The position numbers were made by a program, and so were the translations under genes. This document shows positions 1-10,840 of a stretch of 64,000 bases of DNA, in pieces; the first letter of the stretch is position 1; every line of letters starts with the position of its first letter. The notes under the pieces are model-generated. The model was not told the DNA's origin and made no database searches. It saw only the letters and a list, made by a program, of their open reading frames with translations. Source of the stretch: Phycisphaerae bacterium (lineage in GTDB: Bacteria > Planctomycetota > Phycisphaerae > UBA1845); contig JAJDDT010000028.1 of assembly GCA_029260165.1 (NCBI GenBank), positions 1-64,000 of the forward strand. The letters run 5' to 3'.

Positions 1-253
1 GCGCTCGGGTTGCTTCCCAGCAGAGCCCTACCCTCCGCCTGAACAGAAACATCGTACGGCTATACAGAACCGGATTCCAGGACATTCTGACAAACCGAAA
101 CTTGATCTTCTGGAAAGGAACAGATAGGAAGGAAAATTCAAATCCAGGCGCCACGGTTTTCAACCGCCACGCGCTACATCTTTCAACCGCCGTTCACAGC
201 GTGCAGACGAGAAACGAGAAACGAGAAACGTGGGGCGGCAGAACGGGCGACGG

Positions 254-700
254 TCAGGATTTGTTTGCGGTCAATCGGGAGGTTAGTTTTTCGAGCTTCT
301 CAACATGTTTGCGAATTCGACCGGCAATTCTGCCGACGATTTCGGATGCGGCTGGGTGGGACGCAACTACCGAGGAAGCGGATTCATAATAGCCTGACAG
401 GGTCCGTCGGTCTTCAAAGACCCTTGGCAGGACAAACCCCAGTTCGAGAAAATGCAGGTTGGTTGAATTGATGTCAGCCAACGCGGGCAGTGGTTCACCG
501 CCGGCATTGAGAATCGCATCCACCAACCATGATTGATGTTCCCGATCCTCGGCCAACATGCACTGCACGTCATCCACATCGTCGGCAGATGCCCACGAAA
601 TGAAGATTTCCGACTCTCCCAAACGGGGCAGCAGGCTGGCGGATTCAGCGGCCAGCAATTCATTCAGCACGTCGATGACAGGTTCGTTGTTCATAATCAC
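254..700 (-). CDS. small hypothetical protein, ferritin-like four-helix style (tentative)
   Basis: 148 aa ORF; helical pattern with E/H-rich segments (LNELLAAESASLLPRLGE..., EDREHQSWLVDAIL); 20 bp downstream of nuoN on the same strand. Confidence 0.5.
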   Translation of the reverse strand: MIMNNEPVIDVLNELLAAESASLLPRLGESEIFISWASADDVDDVQCMLAEDREHQSWLVDAILNAGGEPLPALADINSTNLHFLELGFVLPRVFEDRRTLSGYYESASSVVASHPAASEIVGRIAGRIRKHVEKLEKLTSRLTANKS

Positions 701-720
701 CGAATACCTTGAATAGGGCG

Positions 721-2421
721 CTATTGGGCGCCACCAAGCGCGGGAATCTGCATCGCATCCGACTCATCGACAGACCTTGCGACCTGCATATCGCCCGGTG
801 CGTTGATCGGTACGTCCTTTGATGTCAGGACAACCGTTGGTTTGTACATGTCGCCGGTGTACCGGTCGGCTAACTCTTTCGGCTCATTGATCAGCACCAC
901 GCCAAACAGCAGGAGCAGGACCGCACACAGGTTGGCCATTGCGGTACCGAGAAATGGTGGGGACAACGCCGGGAGCTGATCGTCCGACAGGAACATGGTT
1001 CTGATGATTCTGAAGTAGAAGAACAGGCTGATGAGCGTATTGATCACCACAACGATAATCAGAATCCATGACAACGGAGCCAGGGACGTCTCAGCCATCT
1101 TTGATCCGAGCGCCAGAAGCAACCAGTACTTCGCGATGAATCCGCCAAACGGCGGTAGTCCAACGAGCGATACCAGACAGCATACCATCGGAACCGCCAA
1201 CCACGGTGCCCGACGCCCCAGCCCTGAAAAGGCACCAATATCTTCGCTTTTCGTCTGCCACGAAACGATCGCAGCCACCGTGAACACGCCAAGGTTCATG
1301 ACCGCGTACACGATGAGGTAGATCATCAGCGCTGCCATCGGTTTGCCACTCGTCGTCGTTCCGGGAAGCGTAAAGATCGTGGCTAGCATCATCATGTAGC
1401 CTGCGTGGGCGATCGACGAGTAGGCCAACAGGCGCTTGACGTTGGACTGGCGATAGGCAGCGAAATTTCCCCATGTGCAACTGATCGCAGCCAGCACACC
1501 CAGACCCCACGCCAGACCGTTGTAGGTCAGGATCGAGTGTCCCGCGACCATGGCACCGATGTTGAACGCATCCACGAGTCGGAGAAGCAGCACAAGGGCT
1601 GCGGCTTTACTCGCGACGCTCAGCCAGGCGGTCACCTCGATTTTCGCACCCTCGAACACATCCGGACACCAGAAATGAAACGGAACGGCTGCGATCTTGA
1701 AGGCGATACCCCCCAGGACACAAAACAATGACATCGAAATGAGCACGGTGTTTTGACCGGCGGCCAGGTCATTGGCGACGCCCTGGGCAATGATCGCGAC
1801 ATTCAGCGTGTGGTACATGCCATAGAGCAGACTGATGCCGTACAGCATGATCGCGACGCTGACCCCGCCGAAAATAACATATTTCACGGAGGCTTCCGCC
1901 GACTTGCGGTTCCGTTTATCAAATCCGGCGATGGCATAACTTGGCAACGAAGCAGCTTCGATCGCAACCGCCATCATCAACAGGTTCAGCGTGCTGGTCA
2001 TCAGGGCCATGCCCAGCGCGCTGCCGATCATCAATACAAAGAATTCTTCGCCGTTTTCCTCTTTTTCCGAGGATCCCAGCACCCAAAGGGCGGTCACGCC
2101 CGTCAGGAACAGCATCAGGATGATCTTGAAAAGGATGGTGAGTTTGTCGAGGATCAACATACCCGCGGCAGACTCGGGCGCAAGCCCCGAAATACCGCCG
2201 CCCCCGACTTGCTCAACCAGTCTTACGGACAGCAGAAGCGTTACCAGCGCGCCGGCAAACGCGATGCGCGCCGATCGCAAACCCGACCGCCCCAGAATCA
2301 GCGGAGCCACGAGAATCACGACAATCGTGCCGACCAGCGCCAGCTCGGGCGCGAACCAACCGAGTTCAGCCAACGACGGATACCAGGATAATTCAATAGC
2401 AGCCAACATTGTGTGTATCAA
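721..2421 (-). CDS. nuoN: NADH-quinone oxidoreductase subunit N
   Basis: 566 aa polytopic antiporter-like protein; FHFWCPDVFEGA and LAYSSIAHAGYMMM motifs; operon position. Confidence 0.95.
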   Translation of the reverse strand: MIHTMLAAIELSWYPSLAELGWFAPELALVGTIVVILVAPLILGRSGLRSARIAFAGALVTLLLSVRLVEQVGGGGISGLAPESAAGMLILDKLTILFKIILMLFLTGVTALWVLGSSEKEENGEEFFVLMIGSALGMALMTSTLNLLMMAVAIEAASLPSYAIAGFDKRNRKSAEASVKYVIFGGVSVAIMLYGISLLYGMYHTLNVAIIAQGVANDLAAGQNTVLISMSLFCVLGGIAFKIAAVPFHFWCPDVFEGAKIEVTAWLSVASKAAALVLLLRLVDAFNIGAMVAGHSILTYNGLAWGLGVLAAISCTWGNFAAYRQSNVKRLLAYSSIAHAGYMMMLATIFTLPGTTTSGKPMAALMIYLIVYAVMNLGVFTVAAIVSWQTKSEDIGAFSGLGRRAPWLAVPMVCCLVSLVGLPPFGGFIAKYWLLLALGSKMAETSLAPLSWILIIVVVINTLISLFFYFRIIRTMFLSDDQLPALSPPFLGTAMANLCAVLLLLFGVVLINEPKELADRYTGDMYKPTVVLTSKDVPINAPGDMQVARSVDESDAMQIPALGGAQ

Positions 2422-4106
2422 AGCCCAGCCGCCAGTGAACCAAACCGTTCCGGGGCAGCCGCCATCGTCTTAACAATCAAATCCAATGTTCCGTTTGTGA
2501 AATCAAACAACAGGTGTTTCGGCAGAATTCCAAACAGCACACAAAGAGCCGCGAGCGGCACCAATATCAACATCTCGCGACCGGTGACCTCGGGAAATTT
2601 TGCATGCTCCGGCTTTGATGGGCCGAGGTACACACGCTGGATCAGCCAGAGAATGTAGCCAGCCGTCAGGATCACGCCGCTCGCGGCCAGGATCGCCATC
2701 GGCACCGCCCAGGTGAACGTATCACGGGCGGCGAAGACCCCAAGCAGAACCCATAGCTCGCCAATAAACCCGCACATCCCCGGAAGACCCAGCGATGCGA
2801 AGAAACCGATCGTCGCCATCGTGCCGTATTTGGGCATCGACAGCCACAACCCACCGAAACGGTTGATTTCGCGATGGTGTGCCCGGTCGTAAATCACGCC
2901 GACCAAAAAGAAGCACATCGGCGAGGAAATACCGTGGGCGATCATTTGGAACATCGCGCCCTGCACGCCGGCATCGGTCATGACAGCCACCCCCAGCAAG
3001 ACGTATCCCATGTGCGAGATGGAACTGTACGCGACCAGTTTTTTGAAGTCTGTTTGCGCCATCGCACACAGCGCGCCATACAGGATACTAATCACGCCGA
3101 TGCAGGCCAGGCAGTATGCCCAATGGTGACCACCGGCCGGGAAAATCGGATAGCACAATCGCAGAAAACCGTACCCGCCCATTTTGAGCAATACGCCGGC
3201 CAGGATCATGCTGATGGGCGTGGGGGCTTCGACGTGGGCATCGGGAAGCCAGGTGTGCACCGGAAAGGCCGGCAACTTCACCGCAAACCCGACAAACAGG
3301 AACATGAACATCAGCGGGGCGAATTGAAGCCCCTTCGCGAGGAAATAGGTGTCGGTGGCGTTGAAGTATGTTTGAATGGCCTGGTTGGTCGCCAGTTCGA
3401 TCAGGTCAAACGTGCCGGTCGTCAGTACGCCAACATCCGGACGATAGCTGGTGGCCAAGCTTGCATAGCGTGTGACCGCCTCGGAACTGTAGAAGAACAT
3501 CGCCACCAAACCGACGAGCATGAGCACCGAACCCGCCAGGGTGAACAGGAAGAACTTGATGGCTGCGTATTCTTTTCGAGCGCCACCCCAGACACCGATG
3601 AGAAAGTACATCGGCAGCAGCATGATTTCCCAGAAAATATAGAACAGGAAGAAATCGAGCGCGACGAACGTGCCGAGCATGCCGGTCTCAAGAAGCAGGA
3701 ACAGTGCGAAGTAACCCTTGATACCCTTGTTGACCTTCCAGGACTCGAAATTCCAACTGGCCAGACATGCGAGAAGGCCCACGAAACTGGTCAGAACCAT
3801 CAGCGGCATGTTCAGTCCATCGACGCCGACGAAATACTCGATGGTGAAGTTTTTGCTGGTAATCCAGTCCGCGCGTTGGACAAAATGCAGTTTCTCGCCG
3901 TAGGACGAGCCAAAAATATCGATCATGCCGGCTGCATCCGCCGATCCCGCGCCGAGGAACGGTCCGATCAGCCACAACGAAAGCACAAACGTCGCGATCG
4001 TCGTGAGCAGGGCGATACTGCGAACCAACTGCTTCGGCGCGATCATGCAAACGCCCGCGCCGACCAGTGGCAGGAAAACGATGTATGTTAACAGTGATGT
4101 TTCCAC
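2418..4106 (-). CDS. nuoM: NADH-quinone oxidoreductase subunit M
   Basis: FPVHTWLPDAHVEAPTPISMILAGVLLKMGGYGFLR and VAYSSISHMGYVLLG motifs; 4-nt overlap with nuoN. Confidence 0.97.
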   Translation of the reverse strand: METSLLTYIVFLPLVGAGVCMIAPKQLVRSIALLTTIATFVLSLWLIGPFLGAGSADAAGMIDIFGSSYGEKLHFVQRADWITSKNFTIEYFVGVDGLNMPLMVLTSFVGLLACLASWNFESWKVNKGIKGYFALFLLLETGMLGTFVALDFFLFYIFWEIMLLPMYFLIGVWGGARKEYAAIKFFLFTLAGSVLMLVGLVAMFFYSSEAVTRYASLATSYRPDVGVLTTGTFDLIELATNQAIQTYFNATDTYFLAKGLQFAPLMFMFLFVGFAVKLPAFPVHTWLPDAHVEAPTPISMILAGVLLKMGGYGFLRLCYPIFPAGGHHWAYCLACIGVISILYGALCAMAQTDFKKLVAYSSISHMGYVLLGVAVMTDAGVQGAMFQMIAHGISSPMCFFLVGVIYDRAHHREINRFGGLWLSMPKYGTMATIGFFASLGLPGMCGFIGELWVLLGVFAARDTFTWAVPMAILAASGVILTAGYILWLIQRVYLGPSKPEHAKFPEVTGREMLILVPLAALCVLFGILPKHLLFDFTNGTLDLIVKTMAAAPERFGSLAAGL

Positions 4107-4129
4107 TTTAGTACCATTCAGCTAGTTCG

Positions 4130-6466
4130 TTATCCACCTGCCGACGTCAGGATTGCCTGTGCATCCGGGACAGGATCGAAAAACAACAGCAGCAAAATCG
4201 CCACCGCAGCCGCTCCCGCGGTGAACAAAACGTAATTACGAATTCGCCCCGTGTGCGGGCTTCTAAATAAATTCGAAAGATCGAACGCGGTGACAGCCAT
4301 TCCGTTGAACACGCCGTCCACAATATTCGCGTCCACACCCCGACCCGCGAACGCCGAGAATCGTTCCGTGGCCTTGGATGTCAGACTCGCGATGATTCCG
4401 TCCACGACATAGGTGTCCCAAAACGCGGAAATGCTCGCGAGCAAGCGACATCCGCGGACGAACATGAAATCATAAATCTCGTCGAAATAGTATTTCTTTT
4501 CCAGGAGCGTCGCGATCGGACTGAAGGCGGACTTGAGCTTCGAGCCCAACCCCACACCGTTTCGGTAGATCACGATCGCCACAAGAAACATGATCGCCCA
4601 CGACCAACCGACGCCCCAGAAAAGCCAATCATGGGCACCGTGCAGGTTGATCAACGCGCCTTTCGCGTGGTTTGCATCGTCCGCATGACCATCGTAGGCG
4701 GTGACCAGGACGGCGTCTGTCAACGCGGGGGCGGCGTCGGCAATCAAGGGCCTGAACAACGCGTAACTCGACACCACCGTGAAGATGGCCAGCACCACAA
4801 GGGGCACATACATCATCGGACTCTCGTGCGCATGGTCGTGCACCTGTTGATCCCGAGGCTTGCCCATGAACGTCAACCACCAACACCGCATCATATAGAA
4901 CGGTGTCACATAGGCGGTAATCAAAGCGCACCAGAACATCAGCTTTAAGACACCCGCATGGTCCGCATCATCCGTCGCCAATGCGTGACCAGCCACACGA
5001 TCATCGCCGTTGTGCGCCTCGTGCGAATCAGACACGAGATCGAACGCCGTTGCACCGGAGGCGGCAGCGTGATGTCCGTCCTGATCGCTATGGTGACCTT
5101 CGCCACCAATACCAGCACGATCCCACGCGACAGCCAGGATTTCATCCTTACTGAAATACCCGCCGAGGCCCAGGTTCATGCTCGGAATGCCAAACCCCGC
5201 GATCGCGAGAACACCAATCAGAAACGTCACGCCTGTCACGGGCATCTTACGGATCAATCCGCCCATCTTGCGCATGTCCTGCTCGTGGTGGCATCCTTCG
5301 ATCACCTGTCCCGAGCCGAGGAACATCATGGCCTTGAAAAACGCGTGTGTCATCAGATGAAACAACGCGGCGATCCACGCGCCCATGCCCAATCCGAAAA
5401 TCATGTAGCCCAGTTGCGACAGCGTCGAGTAGGCCAGACACTTCTTGATGTCCGTCTGCACGATCGCGATCAACGCCATTGCAGTTAGCGTGATGCAACC
5501 AACACCAGCAATGAACAACTGTGCATCAGGTGTCAACAAACGGTACACCCGCGCGACCAGATACACACCGGCTGCCACCATCGTGGCTGCGTGAATCAAC
5601 GCACTGACCGGCGTCGGACCCGCCATCGCATCGGGCAACCACACCTGCAACGGAAACTGAGCGCTCTTGCCCATGGCACCGCAGAACAACCCGATGCCCA
5701 TCAGAGTAGCCATCATCGGACCGGAGACGTGCCAACCGAGCACGTTGATCGTAAACGATGGATCGAACAATCCCGTCCCGCTCGCATATTGATCCGCAAA
5801 GGCAGCGGCTGCCCCGTCGAGATCAAGCGTGCCAAGGAAGAAATAGACCATCATCAACCCGAAGATGAATCCGAAGTCACCCACACGGTTGGTGATAAAA
5901 GCCTTCATGGCTGCGTTGGACGCGAACTTTTTGTCGAAATAGAACCCGATCAACAGGTAGCTGCACAAACCCACCAGTTCCCAGAAGATGAACAGAAACA
6001 GCAGGTTGCTGCTGATCACCAGCCCCAACATGCTGAACCCAAACAGGGACAGATAGCAGAAGAAACGATGGTATTTCGACTTCCCGTCAACCTCGTCGCT
6101 GTGGCCAGCCATGTACCCGATGCTGAACACAAAAATCCACGTCGCGATAAACGTCACCATGAAGAACATGATGACCGTGAGCGAATCGAGATTGACGCCG
6201 ACCTTGATCGGAACGCTACCGATGTCCGCCCAATGGAACTGACTCTCCCCGGCGGCTGCTGTCAGTTCAGCCGCCGTGCCACTGTCCACCTCACCAAGCC
6301 AACCGACGAGCGTCAACGTCCCCAGGACGCAGCAAGTCGCCATGGCCGCCACCGCAAGCCAGCCCGAGAGCGGCTTGCCAATTCGCGGGCCGAACAGCAT
6401 CAGTATGAAGAAGCTGACGAACGGAACCGCCACACCAGCCAGAAGATATGTCTCGTAGTTGCTCAT
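4130..6466 (-). CDS. nuoL: NADH-quinone oxidoreductase subunit L
   Basis: FPLQVWLPDAMAGPTPVSALIHAATMVAAGVYLVAR and CLAYSTLSQLGYMIFGLG motifs; 778 aa with a His-rich loop insertion. Confidence 0.97.
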   Translation of the reverse strand: MSNYETYLLAGVAVPFVSFFILMLFGPRIGKPLSGWLAVAAMATCCVLGTLTLVGWLGEVDSGTAAELTAAAGESQFHWADIGSVPIKVGVNLDSLTVIMFFMVTFIATWIFVFSIGYMAGHSDEVDGKSKYHRFFCYLSLFGFSMLGLVISSNLLFLFIFWELVGLCSYLLIGFYFDKKFASNAAMKAFITNRVGDFGFIFGLMMVYFFLGTLDLDGAAAAFADQYASGTGLFDPSFTINVLGWHVSGPMMATLMGIGLFCGAMGKSAQFPLQVWLPDAMAGPTPVSALIHAATMVAAGVYLVARVYRLLTPDAQLFIAGVGCITLTAMALIAIVQTDIKKCLAYSTLSQLGYMIFGLGMGAWIAALFHLMTHAFFKAMMFLGSGQVIEGCHHEQDMRKMGGLIRKMPVTGVTFLIGVLAIAGFGIPSMNLGLGGYFSKDEILAVAWDRAGIGGEGHHSDQDGHHAAASGATAFDLVSDSHEAHNGDDRVAGHALATDDADHAGVLKLMFWCALITAYVTPFYMMRCWWLTFMGKPRDQQVHDHAHESPMMYVPLVVLAIFTVVSSYALFRPLIADAAPALTDAVLVTAYDGHADDANHAKGALINLHGAHDWLFWGVGWSWAIMFLVAIVIYRNGVGLGSKLKSAFSPIATLLEKKYYFDEIYDFMFVRGCRLLASISAFWDTYVVDGIIASLTSKATERFSAFAGRGVDANIVDGVFNGMAVTAFDLSNLFRSPHTGRIRNYVLFTAGAAAVAILLLLFFDPVPDAQAILTSAGG

Positions 6467-6472
6467 ACCGTC

Positions 6473-6787
6473 CTAACCATGCAACGCGTCACCGCGGTCC
6501 ACATCGATCGTGTTGATATTCTTGTAAAGATTCATGCAAATCGCCACCGCGACGGCCGCCTCCGCCGCCGCCAGCACAATCACAAACAACGCCGTAATCT
6601 GCCCATCAAACCCAGGCTGCTGCGAATACCGATCGAACGCGATGAAATTCACGTTCACGCTGTTCAGGACCAATTCCACACCGATCAATATCCCGATGGC
6701 ATTCCGCTTCGTAATCATCACGAAGATACCGCAGCAAAAAATCGCCGCCGACAAAACCAGGTAGTGCATCAATCCAATGGTCAACAT
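6473..6787 (-). CDS. nuoK: NADH-quinone oxidoreductase subunit K
   Basis: 104 aa; GIEL..NSVNVNFIAF and AEAAVAVAICMNLYKN motifs. Confidence 0.95.
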   Translation of the reverse strand: MLTIGLMHYLVLSAAIFCCGIFVMITKRNAIGILIGVELVLNSVNVNFIAFDRYSQQPGFDGQITALFVIVLAAAEAAVAVAICMNLYKNINTIDVDRGDALHG

Positions 6788-6790
6788 CCG

Positions 6791-7423
6791 CTACCTCTCC
6801 TGCCTCGCGAGGTAAGCCGCCGCGATCATCACGACCAGCAACACAACACTGGCCACCTCAAACGGCACCAGATAGGTCGTCAGCAATTCCTTGCCAAAAT
6901 CCTTGACCGTCGCGCCGTTCGCAGTGGCAGCCGACGCCGGCCAGGTCGCCCGCGTCAGCATCAGGAACAATCCCGTAAACAGCGTGATTGCAATTCCACC
7001 ACCAGCCGCCATTTCAACCTTGCTGCACTCAAACCGCACCCAGGGTGATTTGCTGGTCAACATGACACCAAAAACGAGCAACACCAGCGTGCCGCCCGCG
7101 TAAACGATCAACTGAATCGCGCTCAAAAAGAACGCGCCAAGCAGCAAATACAAAACCGCAACCGCGCCAAGCGTCCCAAACAACCACGTCGCCATCCGCA
7201 CGACGCTCTTGCTCACGCAGACACCCAGCGCCGCCACCAAGGCTGTCCCGCCAAACAGATAGAACAACAATGCCTCCAACAACCCGCCCTGCACCGCGCG
7301 AGGAACGCCCTTGAGGTCCGCCGACTCCTGCCCAAAAGCAACCGTCGCCGACAAGACAATCACCGCAGCCGAGGCGGTCAACAGAAAACGTCGCGATGTC
7401 CATCGTCTTACCAACACAACCAC
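6791..7423 (-). CDS. nuoJ: NADH-quinone oxidoreductase subunit J
   Basis: LLGAFFLSAIQLIVYAGGTLVLLVFGVML motif; operon position. Confidence 0.93.
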   Translation of the reverse strand: MVVLVRRWTSRRFLLTASAAVIVLSATVAFGQESADLKGVPRAVQGGLLEALLFYLFGGTALVAALGVCVSKSVVRMATWLFGTLGAVAVLYLLLGAFFLSAIQLIVYAGGTLVLLVFGVMLTSKSPWVRFECSKVEMAAGGGIAITLFTGLFLMLTRATWPASAATANGATVKDFGKELLTTYLVPFEVASVVLLVVMIAAAYLARQER

Positions 7424-7425
7424 CC

Positions 7426-8955
7426 TCAGGACCCAGGCTTCAAATCAACCGCCAGGTACCCGACAAGATTTCGCCGCTGACTGAATCCGTAGGCCGCGAT
7501 CACCACAAAACCAAGCATGAAAAACGCGCCGATGGCCGCCAGCAGTATGTTGAAAACCCGGAACACGATCGTGCCAGGCGGAACAAACAGCTCGTACAAC
7601 GTTTGACCGAGCAACACAAGCATCATCAGCGGCAGGACCACCTGAATACACGAGTACAACACCTGATCAATACGAATCCGCGGCAGCGTCCAGCGAATCC
7701 AAAGCTGAACGTAGATGAAGAATGTGCATTTCGCGATGAACCAGACAGGCCCGGCGAACACCACACCCTTGATCGCTCGTGCGAAAATCGAATCGCCCAG
7801 TGATTCCGACCACGCCAACGGCAACGGCGAATACCACGCACCAAAGAACAAAATGACAGCCAGCCCGCTCACCACGAACATGGCTGCGTATTCTGCGAAG
7901 AAAAACAGCGACCAGCGGAACCCGGAATACTCCGTATGGAAACCCGCCACCAATTCGCTCTCGGATTCTGGCAAATCAAACGGCGCCCGCTTGCAACTCG
8001 CCAGCGAAGCCACATAGTACGCAATGGCGGCTGCAAATGTGAACGGGTTGCGGAACACGATCCAACTGAACCATCCGCCCGACTGCGCGTCGCCAATCTC
8101 GCCCAGACTCAACGTCCCCAACGCCATGATCGGAACCAACAGCGACATCCCAAGCGGAATTTCGTACGACACCATTTGGCAGGCTTCGCGCATCGCGCCG
8201 TAAACGCTCCACTTGTTGTTGCTCGCCCAGCCTGCCAGAATCACGCCATACACCTCAACCCCCAACATCGCCAACACGAACACCAACGCAACGTCCAGCT
8301 CGCGAAACACCCAATAGGTCCCGAACGGCAACGCAAAAAACGCCAAAATCGCCGGCACAAACGCCAAATATGGTGCCAACTTGAACAACGGACGATCCGC
8401 ACCCGCAGGACACAAATCCTCCTTCGTCAGTAATTTCAACCCATCAGCAATACACTGCGCCCAACCATGCCAACCCCCGACACGCATGGGTCCGGTCCGC
8501 GACTGAATACGACCAGCCACCTTCCGCTCCCACCAGATGCTGAACAACGGAATGATCGAGATGAATCCGAGAATACCCCCCAACCCGACAAGATCGCGAA
8601 CCAGGCCATATTGCAAAACATAAAGGGGATAACAAATCAGGTCAGGCGCAGGCCAACTCGCCTCGCTCAACCCGGTTTGAAACTCCGCCATCGTCAGGGC
8701 TGCCCCGAACAAACCTTCGTCCGCCCCGTTCGCCGTCCCCGCGATCAACCCATCGACGAATTCAAACAGCAGATAATTCGCCCAAACCCCAACGATCGTA
8801 CCGAACAGCGCGCTCAGCATGATCATCCCCGGTGCAGCCTTCACAAACGGCGCAACGATCGCATACACCATCCTCGCAAGCCCGGCGATCAATCCGGACA
8901 GTCCGCGATATTCCTGTTTCGCCCCGGGTCTCCAGGGCACCGATAGCTGAGGCAA
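7426..8955 (-). CDS. nuoH: NADH-quinone oxidoreductase subunit H with long N-terminal extension
   Basis: WERKVAGRIQSRTGPMRVG, AGWASNNKWSVYGAMRE, SYEIPLG, PFDLPESESELVAGFHTEYSG motifs; 509 aa, about 110 residues before the usual NuoH start. Confidence 0.95.
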   Translation of the reverse strand: MPQLSVPWRPGAKQEYRGLSGLIAGLARMVYAIVAPFVKAAPGMIMLSALFGTIVGVWANYLLFEFVDGLIAGTANGADEGLFGAALTMAEFQTGLSEASWPAPDLICYPLYVLQYGLVRDLVGLGGILGFISIIPLFSIWWERKVAGRIQSRTGPMRVGGWHGWAQCIADGLKLLTKEDLCPAGADRPLFKLAPYLAFVPAILAFFALPFGTYWVFRELDVALVFVLAMLGVEVYGVILAGWASNNKWSVYGAMREACQMVSYEIPLGMSLLVPIMALGTLSLGEIGDAQSGGWFSWIVFRNPFTFAAAIAYYVASLASCKRAPFDLPESESELVAGFHTEYSGFRWSLFFFAEYAAMFVVSGLAVILFFGAWYSPLPLAWSESLGDSIFARAIKGVVFAGPVWFIAKCTFFIYVQLWIRWTLPRIRIDQVLYSCIQVVLPLMMLVLLGQTLYELFVPPGTIVFRVFNILLAAIGAFFMLGFVVIAAYGFSQRRNLVGYLAVDLKPGS

Positions 8956-9061
8956 AATGTCGCTCCGATTCCTGCGGCGTTGACCTCCGCCGCCACCCGC
9001 AAACGAGCGGGCATTCTAGTCCGTTTCCAAATCCATGAAAACCGGACTCGCCAATACCATC

Positions 9062-10261
9062 CTATCGATCCACTTCGCCCATCACGATGTCCGTACTGCC
9101 GACAATGGCGGGTATGTCCGCCAACAAACAGCCACGACCAATATGATTCAGGATCGAAATATTGCTGAAACTCGGCCCCCGCGCCTTCACACGCGACGGA
9201 ATCGCAGACCCGTCACCCTGCACATAGAAACCCAACTGCCCACGCGGATTCTCAATCTCCATGTACACCTCCCCCGCCGGCAGCTTCAAATTCTTCAACT
9301 TTTTGTTGATGTGATCCCCATCCGGAATCTGCTCGATCGCCTGTCGAATAATCCGACACGACTGCTGCATCTCCAGCACCCGCACGAAATACCGACTCCA
9401 GCAATCACCCACGACCACCGATCGCGGAATCCCATCCGTACCACCAGCCACACCAACCGGAATATCAAATTCGAACCGGTCATAAATCTCGTAAGGCGCG
9501 CTCCTGCGCAAATCCCACTTCACCCCGCTCCCGCGCAGACAAGGCCCCGTCAAACCCCACGCAATCGCGTCGCTGGCTGAGATCACCCCGACATCCGCCG
9601 TCCGCTTCACGAATATGTGATTGAACGACAACAACTGATTGTATTCGGGAATCTTCGGCTCGAAATAATCCAGAAACTCAAGCAGCACATCAAAAAATCG
9701 GTCAGGCACATCATCATGCGCCCCACCGATCGTCAAATAGCTATAGGTCAACCGCGCCCCACACGCACTCTCGCACATGTCGAGAATCATCTCACGCTCG
9801 CGAAACGAATACAAAAACGGCGTAAACGCACCCATGTCCAAACCATACGTCCCAAACGCCACGAGATGCGATGCAACCCGGTTCAACTCCGCAAAAATCA
9901 CGCGAAGATATTTCCCGCGCTCGGGAACCTCGACACCAGCCAGCTTCTCAATCGCCAGCGCGTAGGCCTGGTTGTTGTTCATCCCCGCCAGATAGTCCAT
10001 CCGATCCGTATACGGAATGTACTGATAAGGCTGAAGGTTCTCGCCGATCTTCTCCGCGCAGCGATGCAGATAACCGACATGCGGGATCGACTCCAGCACC
10101 ATCTCCCCATCGGTCCGCAACACCACGCGAAGCACACCATGCGTCGCAGGATGCTGAGGCCCCATGTTTACGAGCATTTCCTCGGTCCGAACGTCCCCCT
10201 GCCCGGACTTGTCCAAATCCATCAAAACGTCAGGGGTCGATTCAATTACAACGTCTGCCAT
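9062..10261 (-). CDS. nuoD: NADH-quinone oxidoreductase subunit D
   Basis: NMGPQHPATHGVLR, GYLHRCAEKIGE motifs; internal ATG at 10261 preferred over ORF start 10375, which would overlap nuoC. Confidence 0.95.
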   Translation of the reverse strand: MADVVIESTPDVLMDLDKSGQGDVRTEEMLVNMGPQHPATHGVLRVVLRTDGEMVLESIPHVGYLHRCAEKIGENLQPYQYIPYTDRMDYLAGMNNNQAYALAIEKLAGVEVPERGKYLRVIFAELNRVASHLVAFGTYGLDMGAFTPFLYSFREREMILDMCESACGARLTYSYLTIGGAHDDVPDRFFDVLLEFLDYFEPKIPEYNQLLSFNHIFVKRTADVGVISASDAIAWGLTGPCLRGSGVKWDLRRSAPYEIYDRFEFDIPVGVAGGTDGIPRSVVVGDCWSRYFVRVLEMQQSCRIIRQAIEQIPDGDHINKKLKNLKLPAGEVYMEIENPRGQLGFYVQGDGSAIPSRVKARGPSFSNISILNHIGRGCLLADIPAIVGSTDIVMGEVDR

Positions 10262-10275
10262 GATCGCCCGCTCAC

Positions 10276-10809
10276 CTAATGCCTCGGATTCGTCAACTCG
10301 TGCTCGGTCGTACCCGGAATTCCGTGATATTCCAACGGGAACTCGTAATCCTTCCGCAGCGGATACCCTTCCCAATCATCCGGACACAAAATCCGCTCCA
10401 GATTTGGATGACCATCGAACACGATGCCCATCATGTCAAACGCCTCCCGCTCATGCCAGTCCGCCGCAGGCCAGAGATGCGACACGGTCGGCAAATGAGG
10501 ATCATCACGATCCGTCACCACCCGCACCGCAAAATGATGACGCAACGTCAAAACGTCATCCGTCCCGTCCTGCGGAATACAAAAGAAGTCATACACCGCC
10601 CCCAACTTGTTGTCTTCCAATAGATCGATGGCTGACAAACACTGCAACATGTTGAACGCCATCCGTGGATCGTCACGCAGGAATCGCGCAACCTCCTCCC
10701 ACCGGGCAGCATCAATAACAACATAGGGGCGGCGCGCGTCCATCACCGAATCGGTCACCGCCTCGCCAAACTCACCCTTCAAAATGTCACAGATCTCTTC
10801 AGAAGTCAT
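10276..10809 (-). CDS. nuoC: NADH-quinone oxidoreductase subunit C
   Basis: [40 protein letters not shown] motif. Confidence 0.95.
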   Translation of the reverse strand: MTSEEICDILKGEFGEAVTDSVMDARRPYVVIDAARWEEVARFLRDDPRMAFNMLQCLSAIDLLEDNKLGAVYDFFCIPQDGTDDVLTLRHHFAVRVVTDRDDPHLPTVSHLWPAADWHEREAFDMMGIVFDGHPNLERILCPDDWEGYPLRKDYEFPLEYHGIPGTTEHELTNPRH

Positions 10810-10840
10810 AATTCAAAAAAAATTGCCGAGTCAAATCCCC

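Noticed and set aside
207-230. 7-nt tandem (ACGAGAA)x3 near the left edge
   Set aside because: Short non-coding microsatellite with no associated structure; too little to interpret.
2874-4091. 405-aa plus-strand ORF
   Set aside because: Antisense to nuoM; composition lacks any recognisable domain; explained by codon bias.
5591-7048. 485-aa plus-strand ORF
   Set aside because: Antisense to nuoL/K/J; Q/H/R-rich, no motif.
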